DNA of 64,000 nt from Metabacillus flavus (GCF_018283675.1 NZ_JAGVRK010000001.1:3844001-3908000), one strand, 5' to 3'; counted from the first letter of the stretch, positions 42,374 through 51,152 are shown. Notes: generated by a model not told the origin, from the sequence alone. Made by a program: numbers and translations.

Positions 42374-42742
42374 ATGGTAGCCATCTCGAGCATAGAACAA
42401 TTAAAGACACTGCAGGCAGATCTTGAAAAGATGAAAGAGGAGCACCCGGGCCTATTCACGCAGTGGATTCATCTTGTGAACTTAACTAGGCAGCTTCAAT
42501 TTAAGCACCATTTTATGGGCAGCCTTCTGCTTGATGAAGAACCAGGCAGATATTTTCCGAGCAGTGCCAAAAAATCAGTCATTCTTCTTTATCAAAAAGA
42601 AGCCGAGAAGCTAAAGGATGATCCTGATTTTCCAGAATTGAAAAGAATTCTGTCTCATTATCATGATACTGGCTTTTCAAAAATAAGCCGCTTATCTTTA
42701 GGCCATCCGCCAGAATCACTTGTCGGCGTTTCAATCGCATAA
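42374..42742 (+). CDS. Hypothetical protein, 122 residues
   Basis: Soluble, mostly helical, mildly charged protein (MVAISSIEQLKTLQADLEKM, KHHFMGSLLLDEEPGRYFPS, SRLSLGHPPESLVGVSIA). The frame opens earlier, inside ykhA, but ATG 42374 with GGCAGGGATTCAA upstream is the sensible start. Lies 22 bp after ykhA and ahead of a good terminator, so it probably shares its transcript. No family recognised. Confidence 0.65.
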   Translation: MVAISSIEQLKTLQADLEKMKEEHPGLFTQWIHLVNLTRQLQFKHHFMGSLLLDEEPGRYFPSSAKKSVILLYQKEAEKLKDDPDFPELKRILSHYHDTGFSKISRLSLGHPPESLVGVSIA

Positions 42743-42747
42743 GCCAG

Positions 42748-42779
42748 AATCCTGTGTTTTTAAGGCACAGGATTTTTTC
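42748..42779. terminator. Terminator of the ykhA unit
   Basis: AATCCTGTG (42748-42756) / CACAGGATT (42766-42774) followed by TTTT. Confidence 0.85.
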
Positions 42780-42857
42780 TTTTGATTTCCTATTGATTTT
42801 CATTGTAAATCCAGATATTCTTCACCTATATGGTAATAAATTGATGGAGGAATTACA

Positions 42858-43001
42858 GTGGAAAGAACTTTTCGCACAGCTGCAGATTTAGTATACAGAC
42901 AGCCTGAATTTATTCGATATAGCCTATTTATCTTCCTTGGAGCAGCAATCTTAATGAGCGGATATGGCCTTGGATGCTTAGCGGGAATTCTCCTTTTCTA
43001 A
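42858..43001 (+). CDS. Small single-helix membrane protein, 47 residues
   Basis: GTG start at 42858 after TGGAGGAATTACA. The first 20 residues are polar with basic residues (VERTFRTAADLVYRQPEFIR), followed by one membrane helix (YSLFIFLGAAILMSGYGLGC, LAGILLF) to the C-terminus. Its stop is 5 bp before the DinB-type pseudogene. Not recognised by name; strong ribosome site and clean topology support it. Confidence 0.6.
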   Translation: MERTFRTAADLVYRQPEFIRYSLFIFLGAAILMSGYGLGCLAGILLF

Positions 43002-43006
43002 ATTAG

Positions 43007-43479
43007 ATGGAGAGTGATGGAATTCTTGAGCTTGAGCGTATCGCAGATCAGCTTGAGAGGGCGTACAAAGGAAGCGCCTGGCACGGGCCTTCCTTGTTGG
43101 AATCACTGGAAGATGTTGATTTTGCTAAAGCTTATGAACACCCTTTGCCTGATGCACTCTCGATTTGGGAAATTGTTCTTCATGTGGCTGCAACAAATGA
43201 AACCGTCACGAAGAGATTGCATGGAGTCCCTGCCACTATGACACCTGAGGAGGACTGGGCGTCTATTGAAACCGCCGATGCCGGCAGCTGGCAAACTGCC
43301 CCTTGACCTGCTAAGCCAGTCTCATGAGAAACTCGGCAGATGCACTTAAGACAGTGAGTGGAGATCGCTTGGATGATCCCATTATAGAGGATTTTTCACC
43401 TATCTATATTACGGTTCATGGCAAAATCCAGCATGTAATCTATCATGCTGGTCAAATCATGCTCCTTAAAAAGCAATAG
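43007..43479 (+). pseudogene. Broken DinB-superfamily gene
   Basis: A DinB/YfiT-type four-helix metal-binding protein of about 155 residues, disrupted by two frameshifts. First segment: ELERIADQLERAYKGSAWHG ... ALSIWEIVLHVAATNETVTK with the first metal His. It stops after GSWQTAP; the continuation DLLSQSHEKL is in a second frame (shift near 43300) and SADALKTVSGDRLDD ... HGKIQHVIYHAGQIMLLKKQ in a third (shift near 43335). The His-x-x-x-His pair of the C-terminal helix is preserved. The start is unclear (ATG 43007 or a later codon). Recent inactivation or sequence errors. Confidence 0.75.
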
Positions 43480-43513
43480 AGCCCCTTCCGGTATCGGAAG
43501 GAGCTCTTTTTTT
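43479..43513. terminator. Terminator after the DinB pseudogene
   Basis: GAGCCCCTTCC (43479-43489) / GGAAGGAGCTC (43496-43506) followed by seven T residues; it touches the end of the convergent permease gene. Confidence 0.85.
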
Positions 43514-44909
43514 AGCTGACTTGTTTATGAGGATTCGGATGATTCCGCTTGTGGAAGCCTTTTGCGTAATAGACGGCAAGCAGGATTCCAAACCAAATTG
43601 GTCCGACAATCAATGCGATTCTTGTGTCGGCACTAAATGCCATCAGGACAATTACGAGTCCAAGGAATGCCAATGCCAGATAGTTTGCATATGGGAAAAG
43701 CGGCATTTTGTACTTCAGATTTTTTATTTGCTCCAGGTTTAAGCTTCTGCGGTAGCGCATTTGTGAAAGCAGGATGATTCCCCATGTCCAGATTGCTCCG
43801 AATGTAGAAATACTCGTAACATAGACAAAAGCTTTTTCAGGAACGAAATAATTGAGCACAACACCAATCAGCAAAGCCGCTGCAGATGTTAGGATGGCTA
43901 CCCCCGGCACTCCGTTTTTCGTCACTTTTCCATAGGATTTTGGTGCTTCATCCTGCTGGGCAAGGTTGAAAAGCATCCGGCCGGTACTGAAAATTCCGCT
44001 GTTGCATGATGATAAGGCTGCCGTCAGAACAACAAAGTTAATAATTCCTGCGGCACCAGGTATTCCAAGCTTCTCAAAGGTAAGAACGAATGGACTTCCT
44101 TGCGTTCCGATTTGATCCCAAGGATAAATGGACATGATGACAAACAGGGCGCCGACGTAGAATATCAAGATACGCCAGAATACGGTATCAATCGCTTTCG
44201 CGAGTGTTTTTTCAGGATTTTTCACTTCTCCTGCCGTTACCCCGATTAATTCAATTCCAAGGAAAGCGAACATAACCATGGATAGGGAAAGAAGCACCCC
44301 TTCAATTCCATTCGGGAAGAAGCCGCCGTTGCTCCATAGGTTTGAGATTCCTGTTGCAATCCCTCCATTGCCGATTCCGAAGAAAATAATTCCGGCCCCG
44401 ATAATGATCATTCCGATAATGGTTACGATTTTAATGAGGGCGAACCAAAACTCCAATTCTCCGTATGCTTTAACTGCGAGAAAGTTCACGAGTGTCATAA
44501 TGATGAGAGCGAGAAGTGCCCAAATCCATGGTGCGACCTGCTCTGCAGGCACCCACATCGTCATATATTTCGCGACGGCTGTAATTTCAGCCATACAGGT
44601 TACAACCCACAAAAACCAATAATTCCAGCCTGTTAAAAAGCCAGGCAGAGGACCAAGATAATCTCTTGCATAGCGGCTGAAGGAACCGGCTACCGGTTTT
44701 TGTATCGCCATTTCGCCAAGTGCTCTCATAATGAAGAACATGATCATTCCTGCAAACGCGTAAGCAAGCAGGATTCCAGGTCCGGCTAGGTCAATCGCCG
44801 CAGCCGAGCCCAGAAACAGGCCTACTCCGATGGCAGCACCCAGTGACATGAGCGTTATATGACGCTGCTCCAGTCCGCGTTTCAGTTCATTGTTCTGCTG
44901 ATTTTGCAT
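43512..44909 (-). CDS. Amino acid permease (APC superfamily, AAT family)
   Basis: 465 residues, 12 membrane segments. Proton-coupled amino acid uptake. Consensus amphipathic region LKRGLEQRHITLMSLGAAIG and GLFLGSAAAIDLAGPGILLA; further AAT features GWNYWFLWVVTCMAEITAV and GVTAGEVKNPEKTLAKAID. Similar to ProY/AnsP/AapA-type carriers; the substrate cannot be read from sequence. Ribosome site GAAGGGAGAAAT before ATG 44909. Divergent from the alpha-amylase gene. Confidence 0.88.
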   Translation of the reverse strand: MQNQQNNELKRGLEQRHITLMSLGAAIGVGLFLGSAAAIDLAGPGILLAYAFAGMIMFFIMRALGEMAIQKPVAGSFSRYARDYLGPLPGFLTGWNYWFLWVVTCMAEITAVAKYMTMWVPAEQVAPWIWALLALIIMTLVNFLAVKAYGELEFWFALIKIVTIIGMIIIGAGIIFFGIGNGGIATGISNLWSNGGFFPNGIEGVLLSLSMVMFAFLGIELIGVTAGEVKNPEKTLAKAIDTVFWRILIFYVGALFVIMSIYPWDQIGTQGSPFVLTFEKLGIPGAAGIINFVVLTAALSSCNSGIFSTGRMLFNLAQQDEAPKSYGKVTKNGVPGVAILTSAAALLIGVVLNYFVPEKAFVYVTSISTFGAIWTWGIILLSQMRYRRSLNLEQIKNLKYKMPLFPYANYLALAFLGLVIVLMAFSADTRIALIVGPIWFGILLAVYYAKGFHKRNHPNPHKQVS

Positions 44910-45302
44910 AAATATTTCTCCCTTCCTGAGACAGACATTTCCTGGACATTTGCTCCTGTATATCCCTATACTGACAGAATGATTGAGTGAGATGCATCCA
45001 AATGGAACAAAATCTCACAAACTTACGATAAATTGTGCCATTAGTAGGGTGTTTATACAATAGCCGTCAAAACTGATACCGCTTACAATAGAAATTAGCT
45101 AAAAAATTTCTTTTTTACTAATAGTCAGATATTATCTCACTATGAAATCCTACCATGATTTATTAGTGAAAGCCAGTGTCAGTTTTTGGTCCTTTTGATC
45201 GAAATAGGACACCTGTGCATGAAAAACTTCCCAGTGGAAGGTTTACCCACCCCCCTTTATGGCTATTTATCTTTAGATGAGCTAAATACAGGAGGAATGG
45301 AT
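44910..45302. other. Intergenic stretch between permease and amylase
   Basis: AT-rich. Contains a weak cre-like sequence TGATACCGCTTACA at 45074-45087 (12 of 14 positions) that could serve either gene. A reading frame from 45186 runs into the amylase, but its first 39 codons have no ribosome site and look unlike protein, so they are treated as leader. Confidence 0.45.
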
Positions 45303-46769
45303 ATGCCGCAGAATCACACAATGATGCAATTTTTCGAATGGCATCTGAAAGCAGATGGGGAGCACTGGAAGAACCTAAGCAAAATGGCTCCTAAATTAAA
45401 AGAAATGTGCATTGATTCAGTTTGGATTCCCCCTGTTACGAAAGGACAGTCAGCTGAAGATACTGGCTATGGAATATATGATCTATATGATTTAGGAGAG
45501 TTTGATCAAAAGGGAACCGTCCGCACGAAATATGGCACGAAGGATGAGCTTCTTGCAGCCATCAAGGTTTGCCAAGACAATGGCATTCAGGTTTATGCTG
45601 ACATCGTTATGAATCATAAAGCTGCAGCGGATGAGACGGAAACATTTAAAGTAGTGGAGGTCGATCCGGAAAACCGCGAAAACGTCATTTCCGAGCCATT
45701 TGATATTGAAGGCTGGACGAAATTCACCTTCCCGGGACGCGGAGACAAATATTCGGCATTCAAATGGAATTTCGGACATTTTAATGGAACAGACTACGAC
45801 GCAAAAACCGGGAAATCAGGGATTTTCCGTATACTCGGCAAAAATAAAGACTGGAACGAAAATGTGGATGACGAATTTGGAAACTACGATTATCTCATGT
45901 TTGCCAATATTGATTACGACCATCCAGATGTACAGCAGGAAATGATTGAATGGGGCAAGTGGCTTGCCGATACGCTGAATTGCGATGGGTACAGATTGGA
46001 TGCGATTAAGCATATCAACCATGAATTCATCAAAAACTTTGCGAAGGAAGCTTCCAGCCATCGCGGAGATAACTTCTACATGGTTGGAGAATTCTGGAAC
46101 TCCGAGCTGGCCGCCTGCCAGGAATTTTTGGATCAGATTGATTATCAAATGGACCTGTTTGACGTTTCCCTCCATTACAAGCTTCATGAAGCATCTTTGG
46201 CGGGACGCGACTTTGACCTTACAACGATTTTTGACGACACGCTTGTCCAATCCCATCCGATGAATGCTGTTACCTTTGTCGATAACCATGATTCACAGCC
46301 GAACGAAGCCCTTGAATCATGGGTTGGTGATTGGTTTAAGCAGAGCGCCTATGCATTAATTCTGCTTAGAAAAGACGGGTATCCTTGTGTATTCTATGGA
46401 GATTACTTCGGCATTGGCGGAGAAGAACCGGTTGATGGCAAGCAAATCGCCATTGATCCTTTGCTTAAAGCGCGCTGCAACAAAGCATACGGCGAGCAGG
46501 ATGACTATTTTGACCATCCGAATACCATTGGCTGGGTCCGCAAGGGCGTCGATGAAATTGAACGCTCCGGCTTGGCTGTTGTGATCTCCAATGGAGATGA
46601 AGGAGAGAAAAGAATGTTCGTCGGCGAACACCGGGCCGGCGAGGTTTGGGTGGATTTAACCAATACTAGAGAAGATTCGGTCGAAATTGAAGAGGACGGG
46701 TTCGGGGTATTTCCTGTAAACGGAGAAAGTGTTTCCGTTTGGGCTCTGCCGGATGAAGATACGAATTAA
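45303..46769 (+). CDS. Cytoplasmic alpha-amylase (GH13, AmyA/AmyS type)
   Basis: 488-residue endo-acting alpha-1,4-glucanase. No signal peptide: the protein starts MPQNHTMMQFFEWHLKADGE after GGAGGAATGGAT, so it acts inside the cell on glycogen or imported maltodextrins, like E. coli AmyA. TIM barrel with the four GH13 regions: DIVMNHKA, GYRLDAIKH (nucleophile Asp 233), MVGEFWN (acid/base Glu 263) and FVDNHDSQP (Asp 330); numbering is close to liquefying Bacillus amylases. A small C-terminal beta domain follows. Just downstream, in the opposite direction, is another GH13 enzyme. Confidence 0.92.
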   Translation: MPQNHTMMQFFEWHLKADGEHWKNLSKMAPKLKEMCIDSVWIPPVTKGQSAEDTGYGIYDLYDLGEFDQKGTVRTKYGTKDELLAAIKVCQDNGIQVYADIVMNHKAAADETETFKVVEVDPENRENVISEPFDIEGWTKFTFPGRGDKYSAFKWNFGHFNGTDYDAKTGKSGIFRILGKNKDWNENVDDEFGNYDYLMFANIDYDHPDVQQEMIEWGKWLADTLNCDGYRLDAIKHINHEFIKNFAKEASSHRGDNFYMVGEFWNSELAACQEFLDQIDYQMDLFDVSLHYKLHEASLAGRDFDLTTIFDDTLVQSHPMNAVTFVDNHDSQPNEALESWVGDWFKQSAYALILLRKDGYPCVFYGDYFGIGGEEPVDGKQIAIDPLLKARCNKAYGEQDDYFDHPNTIGWVRKGVDEIERSGLAVVISNGDEGEKRMFVGEHRAGEVWVDLTNTREDSVEIEEDGFGVFPVNGESVSVWALPDEDTN

Positions 46770-46806
46770 CTTGAAACAGCCTTTCTGAAAGGAAAGGTAT
46801 TCTTTA

Positions 46807-46842
46807 AAACCCCCGAAATGCACAGCGTTTCGGGGTTTTTTT
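46807..46842 (+). terminator. Terminator of the alpha-amylase gene
   Basis: AACCCCCGAAA / TTTCGGGGTTT with a 9-base loop, followed by T residues (about 46807-46842). Confidence 0.85.
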
Positions 46843-46848
46843 GGCTAA

Positions 46849-46869
46849 GCTGATTGGGGCGGAAATCAG
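46849..46869 (-). repeat. Collapsed remnant of the subtype B repeat
   Basis: GCTGATTGGGGCGGAAATCA plus G is, read on the other strand, the two ends of the subtype B element joined without its core. It lies 7 bp before the full copy 5, in opposite orientation. Confidence 0.5.
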
Positions 46870-46875
46870 TAGCGG

Positions 46876-47073
46876 AGGGGCTGTCCAGTAAGTCCGATTT
46901 AAAGTTTCTCGCCCTTTTACTTATGTTTGTTTTGCTGATTTCCGCTCCAGGTTGCTCAGCGACCAGCGGGGCAGGCGGTGAGCCTCCTCATGGCTGCGCC
47001 ACTGCGGGGTCTCACCTGTCCCGCTGCTCTCAGCACGGAGTCAAGCACCTTCCGCTCCAATCAGCCATACCAG
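46876..47073 (+). repeat. Dispersed GC-rich inverted repeat, copy 5 (subtype B)
   Basis: Starts AGGGGCTGTCC as in copy 3; inner arms TGCTGATTTCCGCTCCAGG ... TTCCGCTCCAATCAGCC; core GCGGTGAGCCTCCTC ... CTGCGGGGTCTCACC and CCCGCTGCTCTCAGC. Confidence 0.85.
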
Positions 47074-47093
47074 GATTTTTTAGAAATACATGT

Positions 47094-47136
47094 AAAAAAA
47101 CCCCTTGGATGCTCCATTAACGAAGCACTCAGGGGG
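47094..47136 (-). terminator. Terminator of the GH13 neopullulanase-like gene
   Basis: Minus strand: CCCCCTGAGTGCT pairs with AGCATCCAAGGGG (47136-47101) and is followed by eight T residues. Confidence 0.8.
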
Positions 47137-47163
47137 CTTTTGGTTTCCATTATTTCCTCTCTT

Positions 47164-48885
47164 CTATTCCGCTCTAATCCATTTAAAAGACATCGGCTCC
47201 ATTGTAAGAGTGTGACCTCCGGAGATTTTTTCTCCAGTGAACAGTTCTGTACCTGAAATCGGGATTGTTACTTCCGCTGCGGAATCTCCATTATTAAAGG
47301 CGGCTGCAAAACGTTCCTTCCCCCATTCCCGGATGAGCATGTAGACATTTTCTTTTGCATAAAGCGTTTTATAGCTTCCCTGAGTAAGAGCCTTGCTTGA
47401 TTTACGAATGGAAATCAGCTTTTTAAAGAATTCAAGCAGGCTGTTATTCCATTCTTTTTTGTCCCAAACCATGCAATTCCTTGATTGCGGCTCTTCACCG
47501 CCACTTAAGCCGATTTCGTCTCCGTAATAAATATAAGGAACACCAATGTACGCAAATTGAAAAGCAGCAGCAAGCCTTACCGCTTCTTCCCTCTCACCGC
47601 ACTCCGTCAGGAACCGTTTCGTATCGTGGCTGCCCACAAGGTTCCACATTTGTCTTGTTACAGGCTCCATATAAATCGTCCGGTTAAAGGTTAAAATATC
47701 GTCAAATTGTTCAGCCGTTATTTCCTGCTTAGCAAAAAAGTCCGCCACCGCGCCTTTAAAAGGATAATTCATGATACTGTCCATTTGATCTCCCTTTAAA
47801 AAGGCGCTGGCCTCGTGCATGATTTCCCCGATAATAACCGCATCGGGATTAGCTGCTTTGACCGTTTTCTTAAATGCCCGCCAAAATTCATGATCGACCT
47901 CATCACTGACATCCAGTCTCCACCCGTCAATACCTGCTTCCTTGATCCAGAATTCAGCTACCTTCAGCAAGTATTCACGCACTTCCGGATTTGACGTATT
48001 CAGCTTGGGCATTTCCATGATGTTGTCTGCGAATGTATAATAATTTACCTTTTCTTCGCTTACAGGATAGCTATCTGCAAAATACCAATCTTTATATTTT
48101 GATTGCTCCTGATTTTTCAGCAGATCCTGAAAAGCAAAGAAGTCATTTCCCGTGTGATTGAAAACCGCATCAAAAATAACCTTAATTCCTTTTTCATGAC
48201 ACTTCCTGATCAGTTCCTTGGCTGTATCCAGTGTGCCAAACTGCTGATCTATCGAGAAGTAGTCTGCTGTGTTGTATTTATGATTGGAGGAAGACGGGAA
48301 AACAGGTGTCATATAAATCACATTTACCCCCAGTTCTTCAATATAGCCGAGTTTATCCAGGATTCCCTTAAGGTCTCCGCCAAACATGGAGGAAGCGCTA
48401 ATTTCCGTTCCCCATTCCTTTGTGCCAGGGGGATTAATAGACGGATTTCCATTGCAGAAACGATCGGGGAAAATCTGATAGACAATCGCTTCCTTATGCC
48501 ACTCTGCCAGCTCATACACATCTGCTTCTGCTATGTACGCATACTGAAAGGCTGTCGCCTCGTTTTGTCTCAAATCGCTCTCTCTAAATCCTCTTTCATC
48601 ATAAAAGACTGAAGCGCCCTTCTGATCAATCAGCTCAAAATAATAGCGATAGCGGTTCCGGTTCAGTGAAAGGCCCGTTTCATAGAAAGAGAACAGCTCC
48701 GTTTCCTCGTTCTTTTCCATCTCCTTCACATGGAAGGGAGAAGTCCAATCATACCGGTCTTTGTAATAAATTTTGCATGTTCCCAAGTCTTGGTTTGCTG
48801 CTCTAAGCCTTACAGTTAAGGTCTCGTTATTTTTTGGATACGCATATGGCACATCCGGTATATGATAGATTGCATGTTTGTTCAA
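47164..48885 (-). CDS. Neopullulanase/cyclomaltodextrinase-like GH13 enzyme
   Basis: 573-residue intracellular glycosidase that hydrolyses cyclodextrins, pullulan fragments or maltodextrins. An N-terminal beta domain (about residues 1-120; TVRLRAANQDLGTCKIYYKD) as in maltogenic amylases is followed by the barrel: DAVFNHTG, GWRLDVSDEVDH (nucleophile Asp), IIGEIMHEA (acid/base Glu), LVGSHDTKR (Asp), and the QIFPDRFCNG segment typical of this group. No signal peptide. Ends convergently towards the alpha-amylase gene; together they suit breakdown of internal alpha-glucans. An AraC-type regulator is divergent from it. Confidence 0.9.
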   Translation of the reverse strand: MNKHAIYHIPDVPYAYPKNNETLTVRLRAANQDLGTCKIYYKDRYDWTSPFHVKEMEKNEETELFSFYETGLSLNRNRYRYYFELIDQKGASVFYDERGFRESDLRQNEATAFQYAYIAEADVYELAEWHKEAIVYQIFPDRFCNGNPSINPPGTKEWGTEISASSMFGGDLKGILDKLGYIEELGVNVIYMTPVFPSSSNHKYNTADYFSIDQQFGTLDTAKELIRKCHEKGIKVIFDAVFNHTGNDFFAFQDLLKNQEQSKYKDWYFADSYPVSEEKVNYYTFADNIMEMPKLNTSNPEVREYLLKVAEFWIKEAGIDGWRLDVSDEVDHEFWRAFKKTVKAANPDAVIIGEIMHEASAFLKGDQMDSIMNYPFKGAVADFFAKQEITAEQFDDILTFNRTIYMEPVTRQMWNLVGSHDTKRFLTECGEREEAVRLAAAFQFAYIGVPYIYYGDEIGLSGGEEPQSRNCMVWDKKEWNNSLLEFFKKLISIRKSSKALTQGSYKTLYAKENVYMLIREWGKERFAAAFNNGDSAAEVTIPISGTELFTGEKISGGHTLTMEPMSFKWIRAE

Positions 48886-48980
48886 TGAACTCTCTCCTTA
48901 TTAAACATTTTTTTCTTGCACTTCCATAGAATGGACTATAATAGAGGTAGATCGATCATGATTTCCGAGGTGTATGTGCT

Positions 48981-49661
48981 ATGCATGAAACGTATCAATC
49001 CGATTCCTACCTGTTTACCTTTGACGCCGCGTACCTCATTGAATCAAGGGACAAGCCGAAGATGCTGGAGATTATCACAGCCAAGCACAAAGAAGAAAAC
49101 GAACAATTTCATCCCCCTGCTGCAAAGAAAATCGACCTCTATATCTGGAATGCCGTCTACACAAGGGAAATCATGAAGCTTGGCGTCACAAAGCACTACC
49201 TTCACAGCCTGTACAACCGGTTTTACACATCCATTCCAAGGCAGCCCAGTCTCTTAGCCCTTCAATCGCTTGAAGTAGAAATGACCTCCGCTTACTTTGA
49301 TCTGGTGATTTACGACATGGAAGTGACGGAAAGCTTTGTAACCAACAAAATACTTCCTTACCTGCACATGAACATTGAAAACCATCTTTCCATTAAAAAA
49401 CTCTCCGAAGATCTTGAGATCTCGGCAGGCTATGCCTCCTCCTGCTTTAAAAAGGAGATGGGCGTCAGCATTATGAAATACGCGAAAAAGATTAAAATTG
49501 AACGGGCAAAAATTCTTCTTTCCACTACAAACAAAAGCATCTTTGAAATCAGCATGATTCTCTGCTTTCATGATCAGGGACATTTCAGCAAAACGTTTAA
49601 ATCATTAACCGGCATGTCTCCAACTCAATACCGGAGAAAGCTGCCAGCATCGCAATTATAA
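48981..49661 (+). CDS. AraC-family regulator
   Basis: 226 residues. The C-terminal about 100 residues form the double helix-turn-helix (LSIKKLSEDLEISAGYASSC FK; IFEISMILCFHDQGHFSKTF followed by TGMSPTQYRRK). The N-terminal about 120 residues are an unassigned helical sensing domain. ATG 48981 has GAGGTG about nine bases upstream. Divergent from the neopullulanase-like gene (95-bp gap), so it may control starch/maltodextrin use (inference). Confidence 0.82.
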   Translation: MHETYQSDSYLFTFDAAYLIESRDKPKMLEIITAKHKEENEQFHPPAAKKIDLYIWNAVYTREIMKLGVTKHYLHSLYNRFYTSIPRQPSLLALQSLEVEMTSAYFDLVIYDMEVTESFVTNKILPYLHMNIENHLSIKKLSEDLEISAGYASSCFKKEMGVSIMKYAKKIKIERAKILLSTTNKSIFEISMILCFHDQGHFSKTFKSLTGMSPTQYRRKLPASQL

Positions 49662-49740
49662 TTTTAATTATAAGAAAAATGGATATCCTAATTTGTACAT
49701 TTATATGATTATATGTATATACCAACTGTTAATTTAGTTA

Positions 49741-49767
49741 AGGCCCTAAAACCGGGGCCTTTTTTTA
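49741..49767 (+). terminator. Terminator of the AraC gene
   Basis: AGGCCC / GGGCCT stem (about 49741-49760) followed by seven T residues. Confidence 0.8.
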
Positions 49768-49769
49768 AT

Positions 49770-49956
49770 GGCTCTGTTAAAGCCTGATGTTGATTTTTAA
49801 CACCTGTTGATTGGAGTGGAAGGCGCGAGACTTGAGCTTTAGAGCAGCGGGCCAGGTGAGACCCCGCAGGCGCAAAGCGGCGAGGAGGCTCACCGCCCGC
49901 CCAAGGATAAGCGAGCGCCTGCTAACTGCAATCAACAGCCAAGTTTAACAGAGCCT
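49770..49956 (-). repeat. Dispersed GC-rich inverted repeat, copy 6 (subtype A, reverse)
   Basis: Best-preserved ends: GGCTCTGTTAAA at 49770 and its exact inverse TTTAACAGAGCC ending at 49956. Inner arms CACCTGTTGATTGG ... GCAATCAACAGCC; core GGTGAGACCCCGCAGGCGC ... GAGGAGGCTCACC. Confidence 0.92.
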
Positions 49957-50036
49957 TTTTAATAGAATCAGATTGTTTTCATAAGACTCCAAGGCTTGTT
50001 ATGATGAAAGCAGACTTACAAGAGGAGTTGAAAAAA

Positions 50037-50969
50037 TTGACTAATAGAATCGCGCTTGGAAAATCTGACTTGCTTGTACATCCAATAGGACTCGGCACGA
50101 ATGCAGTAGGCGGGCATAACCTGTATCCGAATTTGAATGAGGAAACAGGAAAAGAATTAGTTCGGACTGCACTCGATTCCGGCATGAATTTTCTAGATAC
50201 CGCTTTTATCTATGGGCCGGAGCGCTCAGAGGAACTGATCGGCGAAGTATTGAAGGAACGCGGAAGCCGCGATGATATCGTGATTGCAACAAAAGGCGCA
50301 CACAAATTTGTCAATGGCGAAGTGAAACTCGATAACTCCCCGGCTTTTTTAAGAGAGGCAGTTGAAGGCAGTCTAAAAAGGCTCCAAACGGATTATATCG
50401 ACCTGTACTATATTCATTTTCCTGATGAACAAACGCCTAAGGACGAGGCGGTTGGGGAATTAAAGAGGCTGAAGGATGAAGGAAAAATCAAAGCAATCGG
50501 CGTTTCCAACTTTTCAATTGATCAGCTGAAGGAAGCCAACATTGACGGCTATGTAGATGTCCTTCAATCAGAATACAACCTGTTTCAGCGCGACGCAGAA
50601 AAGGATCTCCTTCCCTACACAGCTGAAAATCAAATTTCATTCATCCCTTACTTCCCGCTAGCATCCGGACTGCTCGCAGGGAAGTACTCGAAGGATACGA
50701 AGTTCGATGACATCCGTGCGGAAAATCCTTTATTCAAGGGAGAAGCGTTCGAGCGGAATTTGGAGAAGGTGGAAAAACTCCGCGAAATCGCAGATTCTCA
50801 TCACGCAGACTTGGCCCACATCGTATTGGCGTGGTATTTGACCCGCGACTCGATTGACGCTCTCATACCAGGGGCAAAAAGACCGGATCAGGTACTGGAC
50901 AATCTTAAAACACTGGATGTAAAGCTGACGACAGGAGAAATTGAGCGGATTGACTCGATTTTCAGATAG
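50037..50969 (+). CDS. Aldo/keto reductase
   Basis: 310-residue NADPH-dependent carbonyl reductase, (beta/alpha)8 barrel. Motifs: [40 protein letters not shown] with catalytic Asp and Tyr, [11 protein letters not shown] with catalytic Lys, the [10 protein letters not shown] signature and a C-terminal cofactor segment ([18 protein letters not shown]). TTG 50037 lies eight bases after AGAGGAG and matches the family N-terminus; ATG 50001/50004 upstream lack a site. Substrate unknown. Confidence 0.88.
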   Translation: MTNRIALGKSDLLVHPIGLGTNAVGGHNLYPNLNEETGKELVRTALDSGMNFLDTAFIYGPERSEELIGEVLKERGSRDDIVIATKGAHKFVNGEVKLDNSPAFLREAVEGSLKRLQTDYIDLYYIHFPDEQTPKDEAVGELKRLKDEGKIKAIGVSNFSIDQLKEANIDGYVDVLQSEYNLFQRDAEKDLLPYTAENQISFIPYFPLASGLLAGKYSKDTKFDDIRAENPLFKGEAFERNLEKVEKLREIADSHHADLAHIVLAWYLTRDSIDALIPGAKRPDQVLDNLKTLDVKLTTGEIERIDSIFR

Positions 50970-50979
50970 CAAATATACC

Positions 50980-51008
50980 CCCGGCTATTATTTAAGCCGG
51001 GTTCCCTT
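50980..51008 (+). terminator. Terminator of the aldo/keto reductase gene
   Basis: CCCGGCT (50980-50986) / AGCCGGG (50995-51001); the tail is only moderately T-rich. Confidence 0.65.
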
Positions 51009-51050
51009 ATTAAGGACCATTCCCTTTGGCCTATCTCCTTGTTTCTGCAT

Positions 51051-51098
51051 TTACAAACAATATACGACACTTTAACATGTTCGTAATAAAGAATACAC
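51051..51098 (+). promoter_or_regulatory. Possible Pho box upstream of alkaline phosphatase
   Basis: Hexamers TTACAA (51051), ATACGA (51062), TTAACA (51072), GTAATA (51083) and ATACAC (51093) recur every 10-11 bp, the phasing of PhoP sites. Only the central one matches the TTAACA-type consensus fully. Location before an alkaline phosphatase gene supports it. Confidence 0.4.
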
Positions 51099-51152
51099 AT
51101 TTTCCTCTTATCATGTAATTAGATACATATTTTAATTTAGGAGGAATAAAAA

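Noticed and set aside
45027-45040. Sigma-54 (-24/-12) promoter for the amino acid permease
   Set aside because: TGGCAC is present on the minus strand, but the required TTGC element at the right distance is missing.
45186-45302. N-terminal extension of the alpha-amylase starting at 45186
   Set aside because: The extra 39 codons have no ribosome site and resemble no signal peptide, while ATG 45303 has GGAGG at correct spacing and begins the known family N-terminus.
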